Assembly (NCBI GenBank): GCA_007129495.1
Contig: SKVJ01000025.1
Coordinates: 1-32,520 of the forward strand
Length of the DNA stretch: 32,520 nucleotides
Direction: 5' to 3'
DNA from: Dehalococcoidia bacterium
Lineage (GTDB): Bacteria > Chloroflexota > Dehalococcoidia > GIF9 > AB-539-J10
Below the pieces are notes generated by a model. The model was not told where the DNA came from. It ran no database searches and worked only from the letters and a program-made list of their open reading frames with translations. This document shows, piece after piece, positions 6,770 to 15,501 of this stretch; position 1 is the stretch's first letter; every line of letters starts with the position of its first letter. A program made the translations under genes and the position numbers.

Positions 6770-7716
6770 CAGACTACCGCCAGCATTCTGTCCAGGGCCC
6801 TCTTCGCCTTCAATGCGACCTCTTCCGGAACGGTGATCCCGTTGCTCTGCCGCTTCATTGTGTCGATGACGTTTTCCAATCGTGTCTTCTTCATATCGAC
6901 ACAGATTAGAGTGGGTGAAAGCAAGTGAAAGGTCTTCTCCGGATTCTTCAGACGCAGCTGGTGGAGGAGTCCCTCTTCGGTACCGATGACGAACGTCTTC
7001 GCTGAACGCTCCCCGGCATCGCGGATCATCTGAGACGTACTCAAAGCCGCATCCGCCAGTTCGATTACCTCTGCCCGGCACTCCGGGTGAACCAGCACCC
7101 TGGCCTCCGGGTACTGTCGTCGTGCCTGAATGACTTCTGCAGCGCTCAGACGGGCATGTATCGAACAATAACCTGGATAGAGTATCATGCTCTTTTGCGT
7201 CTTCGTGGACACATAATGGCCCAGATTACTGTCCGGGATGAACAGTATTTCGTCATTCGGCACAGATTCCACTACTGCAACCGCGTTGGCTGAAGTACAG
7301 CATATGTCGCTGCCGGCCTTTACCGCTGCGGTGCTATTCACGTAGGTTACTACCGCCGCTTGCGGGTACTTCGCCTTCCATTCATTGAGAATACCCTCGT
7401 CAATCATGGCAGCCATAGGGCAGGAAGCGGCAGCCGCACTCAGAAGGACCGTGGCTTCGGGGTTAAGGATGGCAGCTGTCTCCGCCATGAAATCGACGCC
7501 GCAGAAGACAATCGTCTCGCTCTTCAACTCGGCACAGGCGCGCGCCAGCTCGAGCGAATCACCCACCAGGTCAGCGATGTCCTGCACCTCGGCAATCTGA
7601 TAGGTGTGAGAGACAATGACAGCATGCAACTCCTGCTTGAGCCGAAAGACCTCCTCTCTAAGGTTGGCAAGCTCCGCTTCCGTCCTTCGGGGACTGCATG
7701 CATCGTGTAGTGTCAT
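6769..7716 (-). CDS. nadA: quinolinate synthase
   Basis: This [4Fe-4S] enzyme condenses iminoaspartate and DHAP to quinolinate. With the start at 7716 it has 315 residues, close to the compact NadA form. The three cluster Cys are C99 (AAASCPMA), C184 (PGYCSIHARL) and C272 (TLICVDMKKT), with the spacing of the three homologous modules. Other family marks are SHTYQIAEVQDIAD, FCGVDFMAETA and PDSNLGHYV. ATG 7716 is chosen because AGAAGG lies five bases upstream. In-frame starts at 7731 and 7860 are possible but lack a good SD. It is the first gene of the nad operon. Confidence 0.95.
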   Translation of the reverse strand: MTLHDACSPRRTEAELANLREEVFRLKQELHAVIVSHTYQIAEVQDIADLVGDSLELARACAELKSETIVFCGVDFMAETAAILNPEATVLLSAAAASCPMAAMIDEGILNEWKAKYPQAAVVTYVNSTAAVKAGSDICCTSANAVAVVESVPNDEILFIPDSNLGHYVSTKTQKSMILYPGYCSIHARLSAAEVIQARRQYPEARVLVHPECRAEVIELADAALSTSQMIRDAGERSAKTFVIGTEEGLLHQLRLKNPEKTFHLLSPTLICVDMKKTRLENVIDTMKRQSNGITVPEEVALKAKRALDRMLAVV

Positions 7717-8551
7717 CTCTGCCTTCTCCATCCAGGATCTGAGCCGAGGCTGCCCGGGGACCGCTGAGGCAGTAGTGTACCACCCATTATTCCATTGTGC
7801 CCGGCAGGACTGCCTCAGGCGCTCGTGATCACTGCCCTCGGCACTAGGCAGCTGGAACATTTATATGTCGTGCGGGAGCCGTGCCGATGCAGCGTTAGGA
7901 GTTATGTCCACTCCAGGGAGCGACGGTACCCCGTCTGTATACAACCGGAATCCATGCTCGGTCGCACTTCACATGCCGCATTATCCCGCGTCTTGCAGTG
8001 GCACACTGACGGCGTGCGTGCAACGGGAGATTCTGGAGCCTCAGTTGGCATGGTTACCTTAACCCGCGAGGAGATCGATTCCAGCAATTCGGGTGCACCT
8101 TACCTGTCTCCTGACCAGCGTGCAGCAGTGGGGCCACTTCCACCGTTCAGCAGGAATTTCCAGAGCCCTGCACACGGGGACCGCCACACTGCCCCACAAA
8201 GCACAGCGGCCGGCCGCTGAGCGATGCTGTCTTCATCGAAAAGGTTGAAGATCTCCTCAGTCGCAGCCTGAGATCGATCCGTCCCGGGCTAAAGCCTAGA
8301 ATTCGGCCAGCGGCCTCGCAATCTCCGTCCTGAGCGGATTTGACAGCCGGCCGCATCGTCCTTATCCTAAGTGCCAACACAGGTTCACTACGAGGCGGTA
8401 TGGGAAGTCGTGGGAGGAGTGGACCCTATCTTTTCGTCAAGTGAGATCCGTCCTCTCGACAGACTGAATGCTGTTCAGTCGCATTGTCCCACCGGATACC
8501 CGGCCAGTCTCGTATTTCATCGAGTCGATTACGGAAGCGTGGAGGTGAAAT
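7717..8551. other. intergenic region between nadA and a lipoprotein gene
   Basis: These 835 bases separate two divergent genes and should hold both promoters, but I see no promoter that stands out. Short open frames on both strands (for example plus 7865-8062) have no recognisable product and poor codon character. No RNA gene was recognised. Confidence 0.4.
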
Positions 8552-9994
8552 ATGCCGATTAGAGCCAGTCTCCGGGGACCGCGCAGGATGAGAATTGCAT
8601 TGGTCTCCCTTTTGCTCACGGCCCTTGTCGCAGGAATGATGGCTTGTGAGCCTGCCCCTGTTGTTGAGTACACCCTGATGATAGAGAGCACTGAAGGAGG
8701 TACGGTAATTACACCCGGCGAGGGGACGTTCATTTATGAGGAAGGCACAGTGGTTGACCTTGTAGCAAGTCCGGCCAGCGGCTGGGAGTTCTTCGCATGG
8801 GCCGGAGATGCGCCCGTTGCCGACGTCAACAGCGCCTCAACGACTGTCATGATGAATGCGCACTACTCGATCGTCGCACAGTTCGAAAGGACTAACGATG
8901 TAGACCCTGGGCCGCCTCCGCTACCGGAATGGCAACCACAGAAACAGGCTCTCCTTCCGGATAGAGAATTCGACACCAATTGGACGACCGTCAGCACCTG
9001 GTTCCCAGCTTTGCACCGTGGCATAGGTGCCATATGGGGACCAGAACCGACAATGATTGCTTCACCGGAAGACGCAAACGAGTCAACAATGTTTGGCTTG
9101 AGTGAGGGACATCCTCCGGGTGAGGGACCGAGGATACTGCGCTGCATCTTTGCCAAGAATCTCTCCGGTGGTGTGTCCCTCGACCTTACTGTAAGGCTCT
9201 ATGACGGAGATTCCCTGGTACAGGAATGGGTCGAAGCGGATATTCCGGCCGAATGGACAATCCGTGAATACGAGTTGGCTGATGACCCGAGTAATTGGGA
9301 TGACTTACGGGTAGTGCTGACCCGCCAGGGTGAGACGACAGCCCCTGAAGGTGACTTGCGCGAAATCCTCGTTTCACTGGTAGAGATGGAAATACCATAC
9401 CCTGAAACATTCATCTTCCCGTATCTTAACCCCGCAACAACCACCCACGCGCCTGAGAGTAATACAGTACAACGACCACCTGGAGTACAGGAAGGTGATG
9501 TGATATTTGTCGCAAGTGTTGATGGCGAGGCGGCCGACGGGTTCAGCCTGATCTACTCTCAGTCCACGATTGAAGATGCCTCGCATCCGTACACCTTCCA
9601 TACATGGTGGAAACGCGCAGGTTCTGATGAACCAGAGTCCTACACATTCCCCGATGCAAGAGGGCTCTGGGCGGCGAGGATTTCAGGAGCAGCTGACCTT
9701 CCGTATGCGGCAGCCGGCCATCTTGAACCTCCACCCGATGGATTCGTGTCGCCGCTTGGCATCTCGACACCGTCTGTCGATGCTCCTGAGAATTCCCTGG
9801 TCATACGGATCTCCGCCAACAACCTCTACATCACGTGGACAGAGCCGCATCAATGGATTGCCTGGGATGAATGGCCAGCGTTCGCAGCTTCCTGGCGGTT
9901 TCAGAGAGAAGCCGGACCGACCGGAGAGGAATACCATGGGACAGGCTCGTTCATTCATTGGGTTGCTCAGACTATTGCCGTTGCGCCGGAATAA
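8552..9994 (+). CDS. secreted lipoprotein with InlB-like bacterial repeat and virion-type beta domain
   Basis: This 480-residue exported protein has a basic N-terminus and a hydrophobic segment (about 14-31). Cys32 in MMAC is an imperfect lipobox. Residues ~38-112 form one divergent InlB B-repeat / Flg_new_2 type module: GGTVITPGEGTFIYEEGT, then GWEFFAWAGDA, then YSIVAQFE. A Pro-rich linker follows. The C-terminal third (RPPGVQEGDVIFVASVDG, then YTFHTWWKRAGSDEPESYTF) resembles a beta-sandwich module seen in phage and secreted proteins. The middle is unrecognised. A surface or adhesion role is likely; no enzyme motif is seen. Start ATG 8552 has GGAGG six bases upstream. The next gene follows after a duplicated SD region. 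Confidence 0.8.
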   Translation: MPIRASLRGPRRMRIALVSLLLTALVAGMMACEPAPVVEYTLMIESTEGGTVITPGEGTFIYEEGTVVDLVASPASGWEFFAWAGDAPVADVNSASTTVMMNAHYSIVAQFERTNDVDPGPPPLPEWQPQKQALLPDREFDTNWTTVSTWFPALHRGIGAIWGPEPTMIASPEDANESTMFGLSEGHPPGEGPRILRCIFAKNLSGGVSLDLTVRLYDGDSLVQEWVEADIPAEWTIREYELADDPSNWDDLRVVLTRQGETTAPEGDLREILVSLVEMEIPYPETFIFPYLNPATTTHAPESNTVQRPPGVQEGDVIFVASVDGEAADGFSLIYSQSTIEDASHPYTFHTWWKRAGSDEPESYTFPDARGLWAARISGAADLPYAAAGHLEPPPDGFVSPLGISTPSVDAPENSLVIRISANNLYITWTEPHQWIAWDEWPAFAASWRFQREAGPTGEEYHGTGSFIHWVAQTIAVAPE

Positions 9995-10004
9995 GTGATC
10001 TGAA

Positions 10005-10092
10005 CTTGAAGGAGGTGCCGATTGTGAAACAGGAGGTATGAAGGAGGTCGAAAATGGTGAATCTGGACTTGAAGGAGGTAACGATTGTGAAG
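10005..10092 (+). promoter_or_regulatory. duplicated ribosome-binding region with mini-ORF
   Basis: A 25-base unit CTTGAAGGAGGT-NN-CGATTGTGAAR occurs at 10005-10029 and again at 10068-10092, exactly 63 bases apart with few mismatches. Both copies place GTG eight bases after GGAGG. From the first GTG (10024) a five-codon frame reads M-K-Q-E-V and stops at TGA 10039-10041. Another AAGGAGG sits at 10041 before ATG 10054. The second GTG (10087) is the likely start of the secreted protein. Four SD-like sites thus lie within 75 bases. Confidence 0.6.
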
Positions 10093-10662
10093 AAGTTTAA
10101 GAAGTTAGCAGTAATCGGTCTGTGTCTGGGACTTTCGTTGTTTATGCTATCAGCAACAGTAGCTGGTGCGAATCCGAGTAACAGACCTGACGAAACTGGC
10201 TTCCACAGTGGTGTTGTCCTCACAGTTGATGGAGAAGATTACTACTTTCTCGGACCGCCCATTTACGAAGGAGCTGAAGCTCTTGACGTTCCCGGTCATG
10301 AATGGGTAGTTGCGGGGCCCGACAGAGTTGTAGGCAAGCATTACAATACGGGGCCATTTGGAGCGTCACAATGGTGGTCTTCCGACGCTCCCGACGGCGA
10401 GTTGCTCTATATGGTGGACGGCATCATTGACACGTGGACGGAAGAAAAAAGCCAATGGTATTACGAAAAAGGCTATGTCCATTACCATGAATTGGTCTCT
10501 GTAGACGACGGGACTCTTCACCCGGATAAGATAGTCTGGCTGAAACATACCGCCCGGACTTTCTTCACCCTGGACGGTGGTCCGATGGGCGAATTTTCGC
10601 ATGAGGTAACCCCAGGGATCGACTACGAATTCATGCCAAATTGGAATGTGCCTTATCCTTGA
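10087..10662 (+). CDS. secreted protein of unknown family
   Basis: This 191-residue protein starts at GTG 10087 (MKKFKKLAVIG) with GGAGG eight bases upstream. An in-frame ATG at 10054 also has an SD and would add 11 residues. A clear signal peptide ends near residue 26 (ATVAGA, an A-x-A site). The mature part is rich in Trp, Tyr, His and acidic residues (HEWVVAGPDRVVGKHYNTGP, QWWSSDAPDGELLYMVDG, GYVHYHELV). It has no Cys and no membrane segment. The His/Glu-rich HYHE segment could bind metal, but I cannot name the family. It lies 92 bases after the lipoprotein gene and is followed by a strong terminator, so the two probably form a transcription unit. Confidence 0.8.
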   Translation: MKKFKKLAVIGLCLGLSLFMLSATVAGANPSNRPDETGFHSGVVLTVDGEDYYFLGPPIYEGAEALDVPGHEWVVAGPDRVVGKHYNTGPFGASQWWSSDAPDGELLYMVDGIIDTWTEEKSQWYYEKGYVHYHELVSVDDGTLHPDKIVWLKHTARTFFTLDGGPMGEFSHEVTPGIDYEFMPNWNVPYP

Positions 10663-10686
10663 GAACACGTCATCACCAGATAACAC

Positions 10687-10725
10687 GAGGGCTGCCCCAA
10701 ATTGCTTTTGAGGCAGCCCTCTTTT
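10687..10725 (+). terminator. intrinsic terminator
   Basis: A perfect 10-bp stem, GAGGGCTGCC (10687-10696) with GGCAGCCCTC (10712-10721), is followed at once by TTTT. It lies 25 bases after the stop of the secreted-protein gene and is the cleanest rho-independent terminator in the window. Confidence 0.9.
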
Positions 10726-11057
10726 CAAGAAATATGATTGTCACGGTGACGGGGACTTGGTGATGAAGACAACAACTGAAAATAGAGAATCCGAAATTTG
10801 GATATCAAGAGCTTCCTGTTCTAACTTGACAATCAAATAAGATGCTGCGGAGAAGAATGGTACTCCTCAGGTTGCTGCCCGTCAGCATAGCCTTGGGATC
10901 TCTGCTCTATCTTGACTGCGCTTCAGGGTTCGCCATCTCCAGGTTCTGCGGTGGAACGGAAAGCGGTATCCAGGATAAAGGGTGAGGGGATTGCCTTCAC
11001 CGGGGCAGTGAGAACCTGAGAAGACGCTCCGCGTACAGGTCAGATCCGCCAGCTTCC
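10726..11057. other. intergenic region, convergent genes
   Basis: These 332 bases lie between a rightward gene with its terminator and the end of the leftward symporter gene. No gene, RNA or second clear terminator was recognised. Confidence 0.4.
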
Positions 11058-12437
11058 TTACTCAGGATTCGCCGCTCTTCTCTCCCGAATCTGCTGCAGG
11101 ATGTGGTTGAACGATCTGGTGTCTACGCGATAGTGCAGCATGATGACGACGGCGATTGCGCCAGCGATCACCGGGAACAGTACCAGCATGTACCGGATCA
11201 TCGCCAGCGCCTCCGGTGTCTGGGCAGAGTTGGGCACGTAGCCCGAAAAGGCCAGCAGAAATGCGGCGAGGGACCCTCCTGCGGCATAGCCGAGTTTGTT
11301 GCTGACCCCGTACGTCGAGACGGTGATCCCCTCGCCGCGGACGCCAGTCTTCCACTCCCCGTACTCCACCATGTCAGCAAGCATGGATCTCGTCATCACG
11401 TAGGTGATGCCCACACCCGCGCTGGAGATGGCCAGCAGCACGATTATGGCGGTCACATTCTCGTAGGGAGTGAACAGGACCATTGTTCCTGCAATAATGA
11501 CGATGAGCATCCCGATACTGTACAGATTCCTCTTATTGCCCAGCTTCCGTCCCAATACTGGACTCAATAGCGCGCCCGCGATCATCGACAGGATCATGAT
11601 GGCCATGAAGACTGGGTAGAATAACTCCATCCCCAGGTTGTACTTCAGGAAGAAGATGGCCGACGTGGTGCGCATATCGTTGGCGGCCTGGGTGAAGAAG
11701 ACCGCTACCAGCAGTATCAGGAGCGGCTTGTTGGCCAGGAGCAGTTTCAGCGCCTCCCGGAAGCTATGCCGCGATCGCTGTGTCGCCGGCAGTTCCCGCG
11801 TGCTGGCGAAGCAGACGAGGTACAGAACGATCGCCACTGCGCCGTAGATACCCGCGGTAATAGTGAATCCCATCTGTGGCGAGGAGAACGAGTTGACCAG
11901 CGGCATGGTGACGGCTGCGACGACCAGGATGGTGGAGAAGATCGCGATCGTAAGTGTTGAGGCGAGGCTGGAACGTTGATTCGTATCCTGCGTCATCGAC
12001 GCCATGAGCGCGGTGTGCGGAACCGTCATCGCGGTGTACGCCACACCGAGAAGGAGATACGTGACGGCAGCGTAGATGATTTTACCGGACATGGACAGGT
12101 CGGGAGTGCTGAACGTCAGGACGAGGATGACTGCGATTGGCACGGAGTTGAACAGGAGGTACGGGCGGAATCTGCCCCAGCGGGTTCGCGTCTGGTCCGC
12201 GATGTGTCCCATGAGAGGGTCGTTCAGCGCATCGAAGATCCGTGAGGCGAGGAGTATGGTTCCCACCGCAGCAGCGGGGATGCCGAAGATCTCGGTGTAG
12301 AAGAAGACGAGGTAGAAGCTGACCATCTGCCAGATGAAGTTCGAGGCGGAGCTTCCCAGGCCGTAGCCGACCTTTCTGGGCAGGCTCAAGGGAGGTGCCT
12401 GCATCGGAGTAGAGACTTCCGTTTCCGAAGACGTCAT
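11058..12437 (-). CDS. GPH-family (MelB-like) sugar:cation symporter
   Basis: This 459-residue major facilitator protein has about 12 membrane helices and belongs to the glycoside-pentoside-hexuronide:cation symporter family. Evidence includes LPRKVGYGLGSSASNFIWQ at the N-terminus and the family signature FDALNDPLMGHIADQTRTRW followed by GRFRPYLL. The middle has a cytosolic loop (FREALKLLLANKPL) and the typical second-half motif MLADMVEYGEWKTG. It should import a sugar, glycoside or uronate with Na+ or H+, but the substrate cannot be read from sequence. AAGGAAG precedes ATG 12437. It is the last gene of a leftward cluster with the transglutaminase-like and LuxE-like genes. Confidence 0.9.
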   Translation of the reverse strand: MTSSETEVSTPMQAPPLSLPRKVGYGLGSSASNFIWQMVSFYLVFFYTEIFGIPAAAVGTILLASRIFDALNDPLMGHIADQTRTRWGRFRPYLLFNSVPIAVILVLTFSTPDLSMSGKIIYAAVTYLLLGVAYTAMTVPHTALMASMTQDTNQRSSLASTLTIAIFSTILVVAAVTMPLVNSFSSPQMGFTITAGIYGAVAIVLYLVCFASTRELPATQRSRHSFREALKLLLANKPLLILLVAVFFTQAANDMRTTSAIFFLKYNLGMELFYPVFMAIMILSMIAGALLSPVLGRKLGNKRNLYSIGMLIVIIAGTMVLFTPYENVTAIIVLLAISSAGVGITYVMTRSMLADMVEYGEWKTGVRGEGITVSTYGVSNKLGYAAGGSLAAFLLAFSGYVPNSAQTPEALAMIRYMLVLFPVIAGAIAVVIMLHYRVDTRSFNHILQQIRERRAANPE

Positions 12438-12531
12438 ACTGCTTCCTTACTGGTACCCACTGGCAAGACCTTGAGGGGCCGGTCGGCGGGCGAGAGTCCC
12501 ACTGAGAAGGGACACATCTCAGAGCTTCAGT

Positions 12532-13521
12532 TTAATGCCTGAAGATGATCTCCTCGCGCTTCTTCAGCACGATCTGCGGCTGAGGTGTTTGCAGCGACAG
12601 CCGCGCCCGGGCGTCGTACTCCTCCTCGCCGACCTCATCCAGGATGACACGGCCGAGGCGGCATTGCTCCACGATGTTCGCGTTGACCCTGTCGATAGAT
12701 GCAGGCGCCACACGGCAGACGAACCGCACGAGGGGGTTGAGTCCGTAAGGAATGGACTCCACTGCAACCACCGACCGCGAATCCGGCGTATACCACGTGC
12801 CAAGCGTAACTTCGCCGAACCTGGTGATCGGTGACCCGAGCGACGCCTGCCGCTCGGGAGTGAGGCCGATGCTCCCCACCATCCACTCATCCCCGATGTA
12901 CGCCTCCGCCTGGCCGTGGTAGAGCAACCTGCCCGTCTCCGTGCTCCACTTCGTACCGGCGTCACCGCCAACCGTGTCCGTGCTCGTATTCATGGAGGTG
13001 AGCGTGTAGAGTCTGTAGCGCGTCCTGATGCCGGCGGTTCGCAGCAGCCCCACGAACAGCGCGAGCCGGTGCAGGCAGGCGCCCGTCCCGCGCCGGATGG
13101 TCTCCTCCACCTCTCCGAGCGGCAGCAGTTCGAATGTGATTTTTCTCTTCACAAACTCGAACGCAGCTTCAGCGTAGTCCCTGTCTGCAAGGCGGTATGC
13201 GCCCAGATGGTGCGCGAGCGCAATAACCTCGGGCGCGTGCGAGTTGCAGTAGAGCGTCGGCCGGAGATACCTCTCATTGGCGCTGCAGTATCTCATGCCG
13301 GTTTGATATTCGGGCATCTCGAAGCTGCGCGGCGGACGTACATACGCCATCTTCAAGGAGGCCGTGGTTTGCAGATGCGGTCCAGGCACGCGCGGTCTGC
13401 CTAAGAAGTACGCGGCGAGGAAGAACGCACCTGCTACGAGCCGCCGAAGCACGGGCCACGGAGGCAGGTACCCCCGAGCAACGGCATCCCAGGGACCGAT
13501 TCCCCTCTTCAAGTCTGCCAT
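12532..13521 (-). CDS. transglutaminase-like cysteine protein, membrane-anchored
   Basis: This 329-residue protein has a hydrophobic segment at about 25-40 that could be a membrane anchor. Residues ~115-225 fit a transglutaminase/protease-like fold: RRGTGACLHRLALFVGLLRT with Cys149, then RLLYHGQAEAYIGDEW with His202. The usual Asp after the His is not obvious, so the catalytic triad may be incomplete or remodelled. The C-terminal ~100 residues are unassigned. GGAG lies upstream of ATG 13521. It sits between the LuxE-like and symporter genes, 100 and 94 bases away, all on one strand. A peptidase, amidase or acyl-transfer role is possible. Confidence 0.7.
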   Translation of the reverse strand: MADLKRGIGPWDAVARGYLPPWPVLRRLVAGAFFLAAYFLGRPRVPGPHLQTTASLKMAYVRPPRSFEMPEYQTGMRYCSANERYLRPTLYCNSHAPEVIALAHHLGAYRLADRDYAEAAFEFVKRKITFELLPLGEVEETIRRGTGACLHRLALFVGLLRTAGIRTRYRLYTLTSMNTSTDTVGGDAGTKWSTETGRLLYHGQAEAYIGDEWMVGSIGLTPERQASLGSPITRFGEVTLGTWYTPDSRSVVAVESIPYGLNPLVRFVCRVAPASIDRVNANIVEQCRLGRVILDEVGEEEYDARARLSLQTPQPQIVLKKREEIIFRH

Positions 13522-13621
13522 TTGCTCTCCTCAGATTCGCACGTTGCGGTTGGACCAGACAAGTCTTCTTATCCCGCAGACCGACACCGTTCCGGGTGCA
13601 GACCACAGGAATTGCCCCCGC

Positions 13622-15046
13622 TCAGTCCGACGAAAACAGCCTCCTCACCTCGACGGCGCATCCGCGGTCTTCCTGGCTGGCCGCGCGCTTGACCTCGGGA
13701 TCGAGGACAGGACCGGGCCGGTCACACGTGGGACACCGTTCCAGGATCCGAGCGGTATCTCCCGTGAGTATGAATCCCGGGTAGCTCAACGCGGCCGCAT
13801 CGAGAAATCCGAAGCGGCCCCACTCGCCATACGGCAGCGGTTTCTGCTCCGTGTCGAACACGAGCGGCTTGAAGTACGTGTAGGGCACATGCAGGTAGTG
13901 GCCCTCAGGACACTGAACCATCCATCCGTTGCTCTCCACCATGCCGTATATGTCGAGACAGTACCTCCCGGGGATGCCCAGGACATCGAATACGGCCTGT
14001 CTGAACTCGGTGAGGGGAAGTCGCTGATTCTCCCTTATCTTCCATCCTCCTCCGGTCACCACTCCACCGCGCTCGCCAAACTCGAACCGCTTGTTGCGAC
14101 GGGTTAGCTCCGTCAGTACAGCGTGCAGCAGATAAGGCGCGCCACAAAGGAAGGTGAAGTCGGGCGATTCCTGTCGTTCCTCAAGCCATTTGATAACATC
14201 GTCGATCATTCGCCTTGAGCGACGACGCCCGGCCAGCCGCACCAGCGTTCCCTTGAATCCACCCCTGTTGCCCATGACCATGCCAATGAGGTTGAGCGAC
14301 AGGCTCTGTTTGATACCAACCTTCATGTCGCCAAGGAGGTCGAACATGATCTCTGTGGACTTCCCGGCGTATATCGTGTTGATCCTGGGGTCGGGCATGA
14401 GCAGATACGTCTCCGATCTGTCGATCCATCGTCCGCAGCTCATGGCGAGTATGCACTTCGCCAGCGCATACTCTGCGTTATTGAACGTGCGTCGATCCCG
14501 CGGGATGAAGGTATGACGTCCACCTGTGCCACTGCTGTATGAAACGACCATTCCGGCCGCATTGAAGGCATTTACGACCTGGTCGCAATTGGGATGCTGT
14601 TGTTCGATCACCACCGTGGGCAGTTTGCCCGTGAAGATACTTCCCAGCCATGTGGCGAACTCCCTGCCCTCAGGGTGGTTCTTGAAGAATGCATCGGAGA
14701 TGAGGGGAATTCGGGCGAGGTCATGCTCAGTCCTGATATCCGCCGGAGCCATGCCATACTGCTGACAGTACGAGCGGTAGAGATCGTTGTGTTCGTAATG
14801 GTGCGCGAATGAATACTGGAGGGCAGCGAGCTGCAGTTTCGTGGCCTCGTCCGGAGCGACGGTATACAGGTCCGGCGGAGAGAACAGCGCATCATCTACG
14901 GGTGTCCACTCACCGGGCGAGGGGATATACTTGCGCAGCCGTTCGTCGAAGTGCGCGATGTAGTCTTCGTATGGCAGATCGCCCCTGGTGTAGTCGATTC
15001 CTACACCTCCTTTCGGCAGTACGAACCAAAGGGCAGGCTCGTACAA
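13622..15046 (-). CDS. LuxE-like acyl-protein synthetase / adenylate-forming enzyme
   Basis: This 474-residue member of the adenylate-forming LuxE / phenylacetate-CoA ligase group activates a carboxylate with ATP and passes it to a protein thiol or CoA. Motifs include YSSGTGGRHTF (170-180, the P-loop-like Ser/Gly motif), GGVVTGGGWK, CLDIYGMVESNG and GFILTGDTARILERCPTC. The N-terminal part (YSFAHHYEHNDLYRSYCQQY) is typical of LuxE-like proteins. No LuxC reductase or LuxD gene is nearby, so this is not a bioluminescence operon. The start is uncertain. TTG 15046 has GGGAAG upstream, and a strong AGGAGGT inside codons 12-14 has no in-frame start after it. It is the first gene of a three-gene leftward cluster. 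Confidence 0.8.
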   Translation of the reverse strand: MYEPALWFVLPKGGVGIDYTRGDLPYEDYIAHFDERLRKYIPSPGEWTPVDDALFSPPDLYTVAPDEATKLQLAALQYSFAHHYEHNDLYRSYCQQYGMAPADIRTEHDLARIPLISDAFFKNHPEGREFATWLGSIFTGKLPTVVIEQQHPNCDQVVNAFNAAGMVVSYSSGTGGRHTFIPRDRRTFNNAEYALAKCILAMSCGRWIDRSETYLLMPDPRINTIYAGKSTEIMFDLLGDMKVGIKQSLSLNLIGMVMGNRGGFKGTLVRLAGRRRSRRMIDDVIKWLEERQESPDFTFLCGAPYLLHAVLTELTRRNKRFEFGERGGVVTGGGWKIRENQRLPLTEFRQAVFDVLGIPGRYCLDIYGMVESNGWMVQCPEGHYLHVPYTYFKPLVFDTEQKPLPYGEWGRFGFLDAAALSYPGFILTGDTARILERCPTCDRPGPVLDPEVKRAASQEDRGCAVEVRRLFSSD

Positions 15047-15153
15047 CTTCCCGCCATATATGGGCGCTCGAACCTGATCGAGGCCATACCTGAGGCCAGG
15101 GTTCTAACAGGCCGCCCAGGACCTGCATTTCGCGGCATCATAAGCCATCGTCA

Positions 15154-15182
15154 CTTATACACTAATACCCTCCAAAACTCAA
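15154..15182 (-). promoter_or_regulatory. sigma-70-type promoter for the LuxE-like cluster
   Basis: On the minus strand, TTGAGT (15182-15177) and TATAAG (15159-15154) are separated by exactly 17 bases. This predicts a start of transcription near 15147 and a leader of about 100 bases before the LuxE-like gene. Confidence 0.55.
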
Positions 15183-15421
15183 CAGTCTTGGATTTCCGAG
15201 ACACCGTATAATGATTATATATCTCTGAAATATCCCGAATAACACCCGGCGTCCGGATTATCATCTGCCACCGGAGAAATCTTGACACCTGAAGCCGGAC
15301 AGGTTCACCATCTCCTTCATGGCAAGGATCGCAAGAGTTGTCGTCCCCCCGGACTTCCCCATCACGTAACACAGCGCGGTAACCGGGACAATCACGGGCG
15401 TACCGCCGGTATCCGCCGACC

Positions 15422-15450
15422 TTGAAGTGGAAAGTATGGTGTCGTAGGAT
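15422..15450 (+). promoter_or_regulatory. possible promoter for ridA
   Basis: TTGAAG (15422-15427) and TAGGAT (15445-15450) are 17 bases apart, which would start transcription near 15457, some 45 bases before the gene. Each box matches consensus at four of six positions, so the call is tentative. The rest of the stretch 15183-15501 shows nothing else. Confidence 0.35.
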
Positions 15451-15501
15451 TGCATCTGCACTCGCGACGCGGAAATACAGGTCTTGACGCAGGAGGTTAG
15501 C

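Noticed and set aside
6770-7168. N-terminal extension of nadB inside nadA
   Set aside because: It has no similarity to L-aspartate oxidase, and the TGATG junction at 6767-6771 gives the normal start.
7865-8062. Possible 65-residue gene upstream of the lipoprotein
   Set aside because: It has no family, an unconvincing start and no coding-like codon pattern.
13622-15046. Bioluminescence (lux) operon suggested by LuxE similarity
   Set aside because: No luxA, luxB, luxC or luxD homologue is nearby, and LuxE-like adenylating enzymes occur in many other settings.
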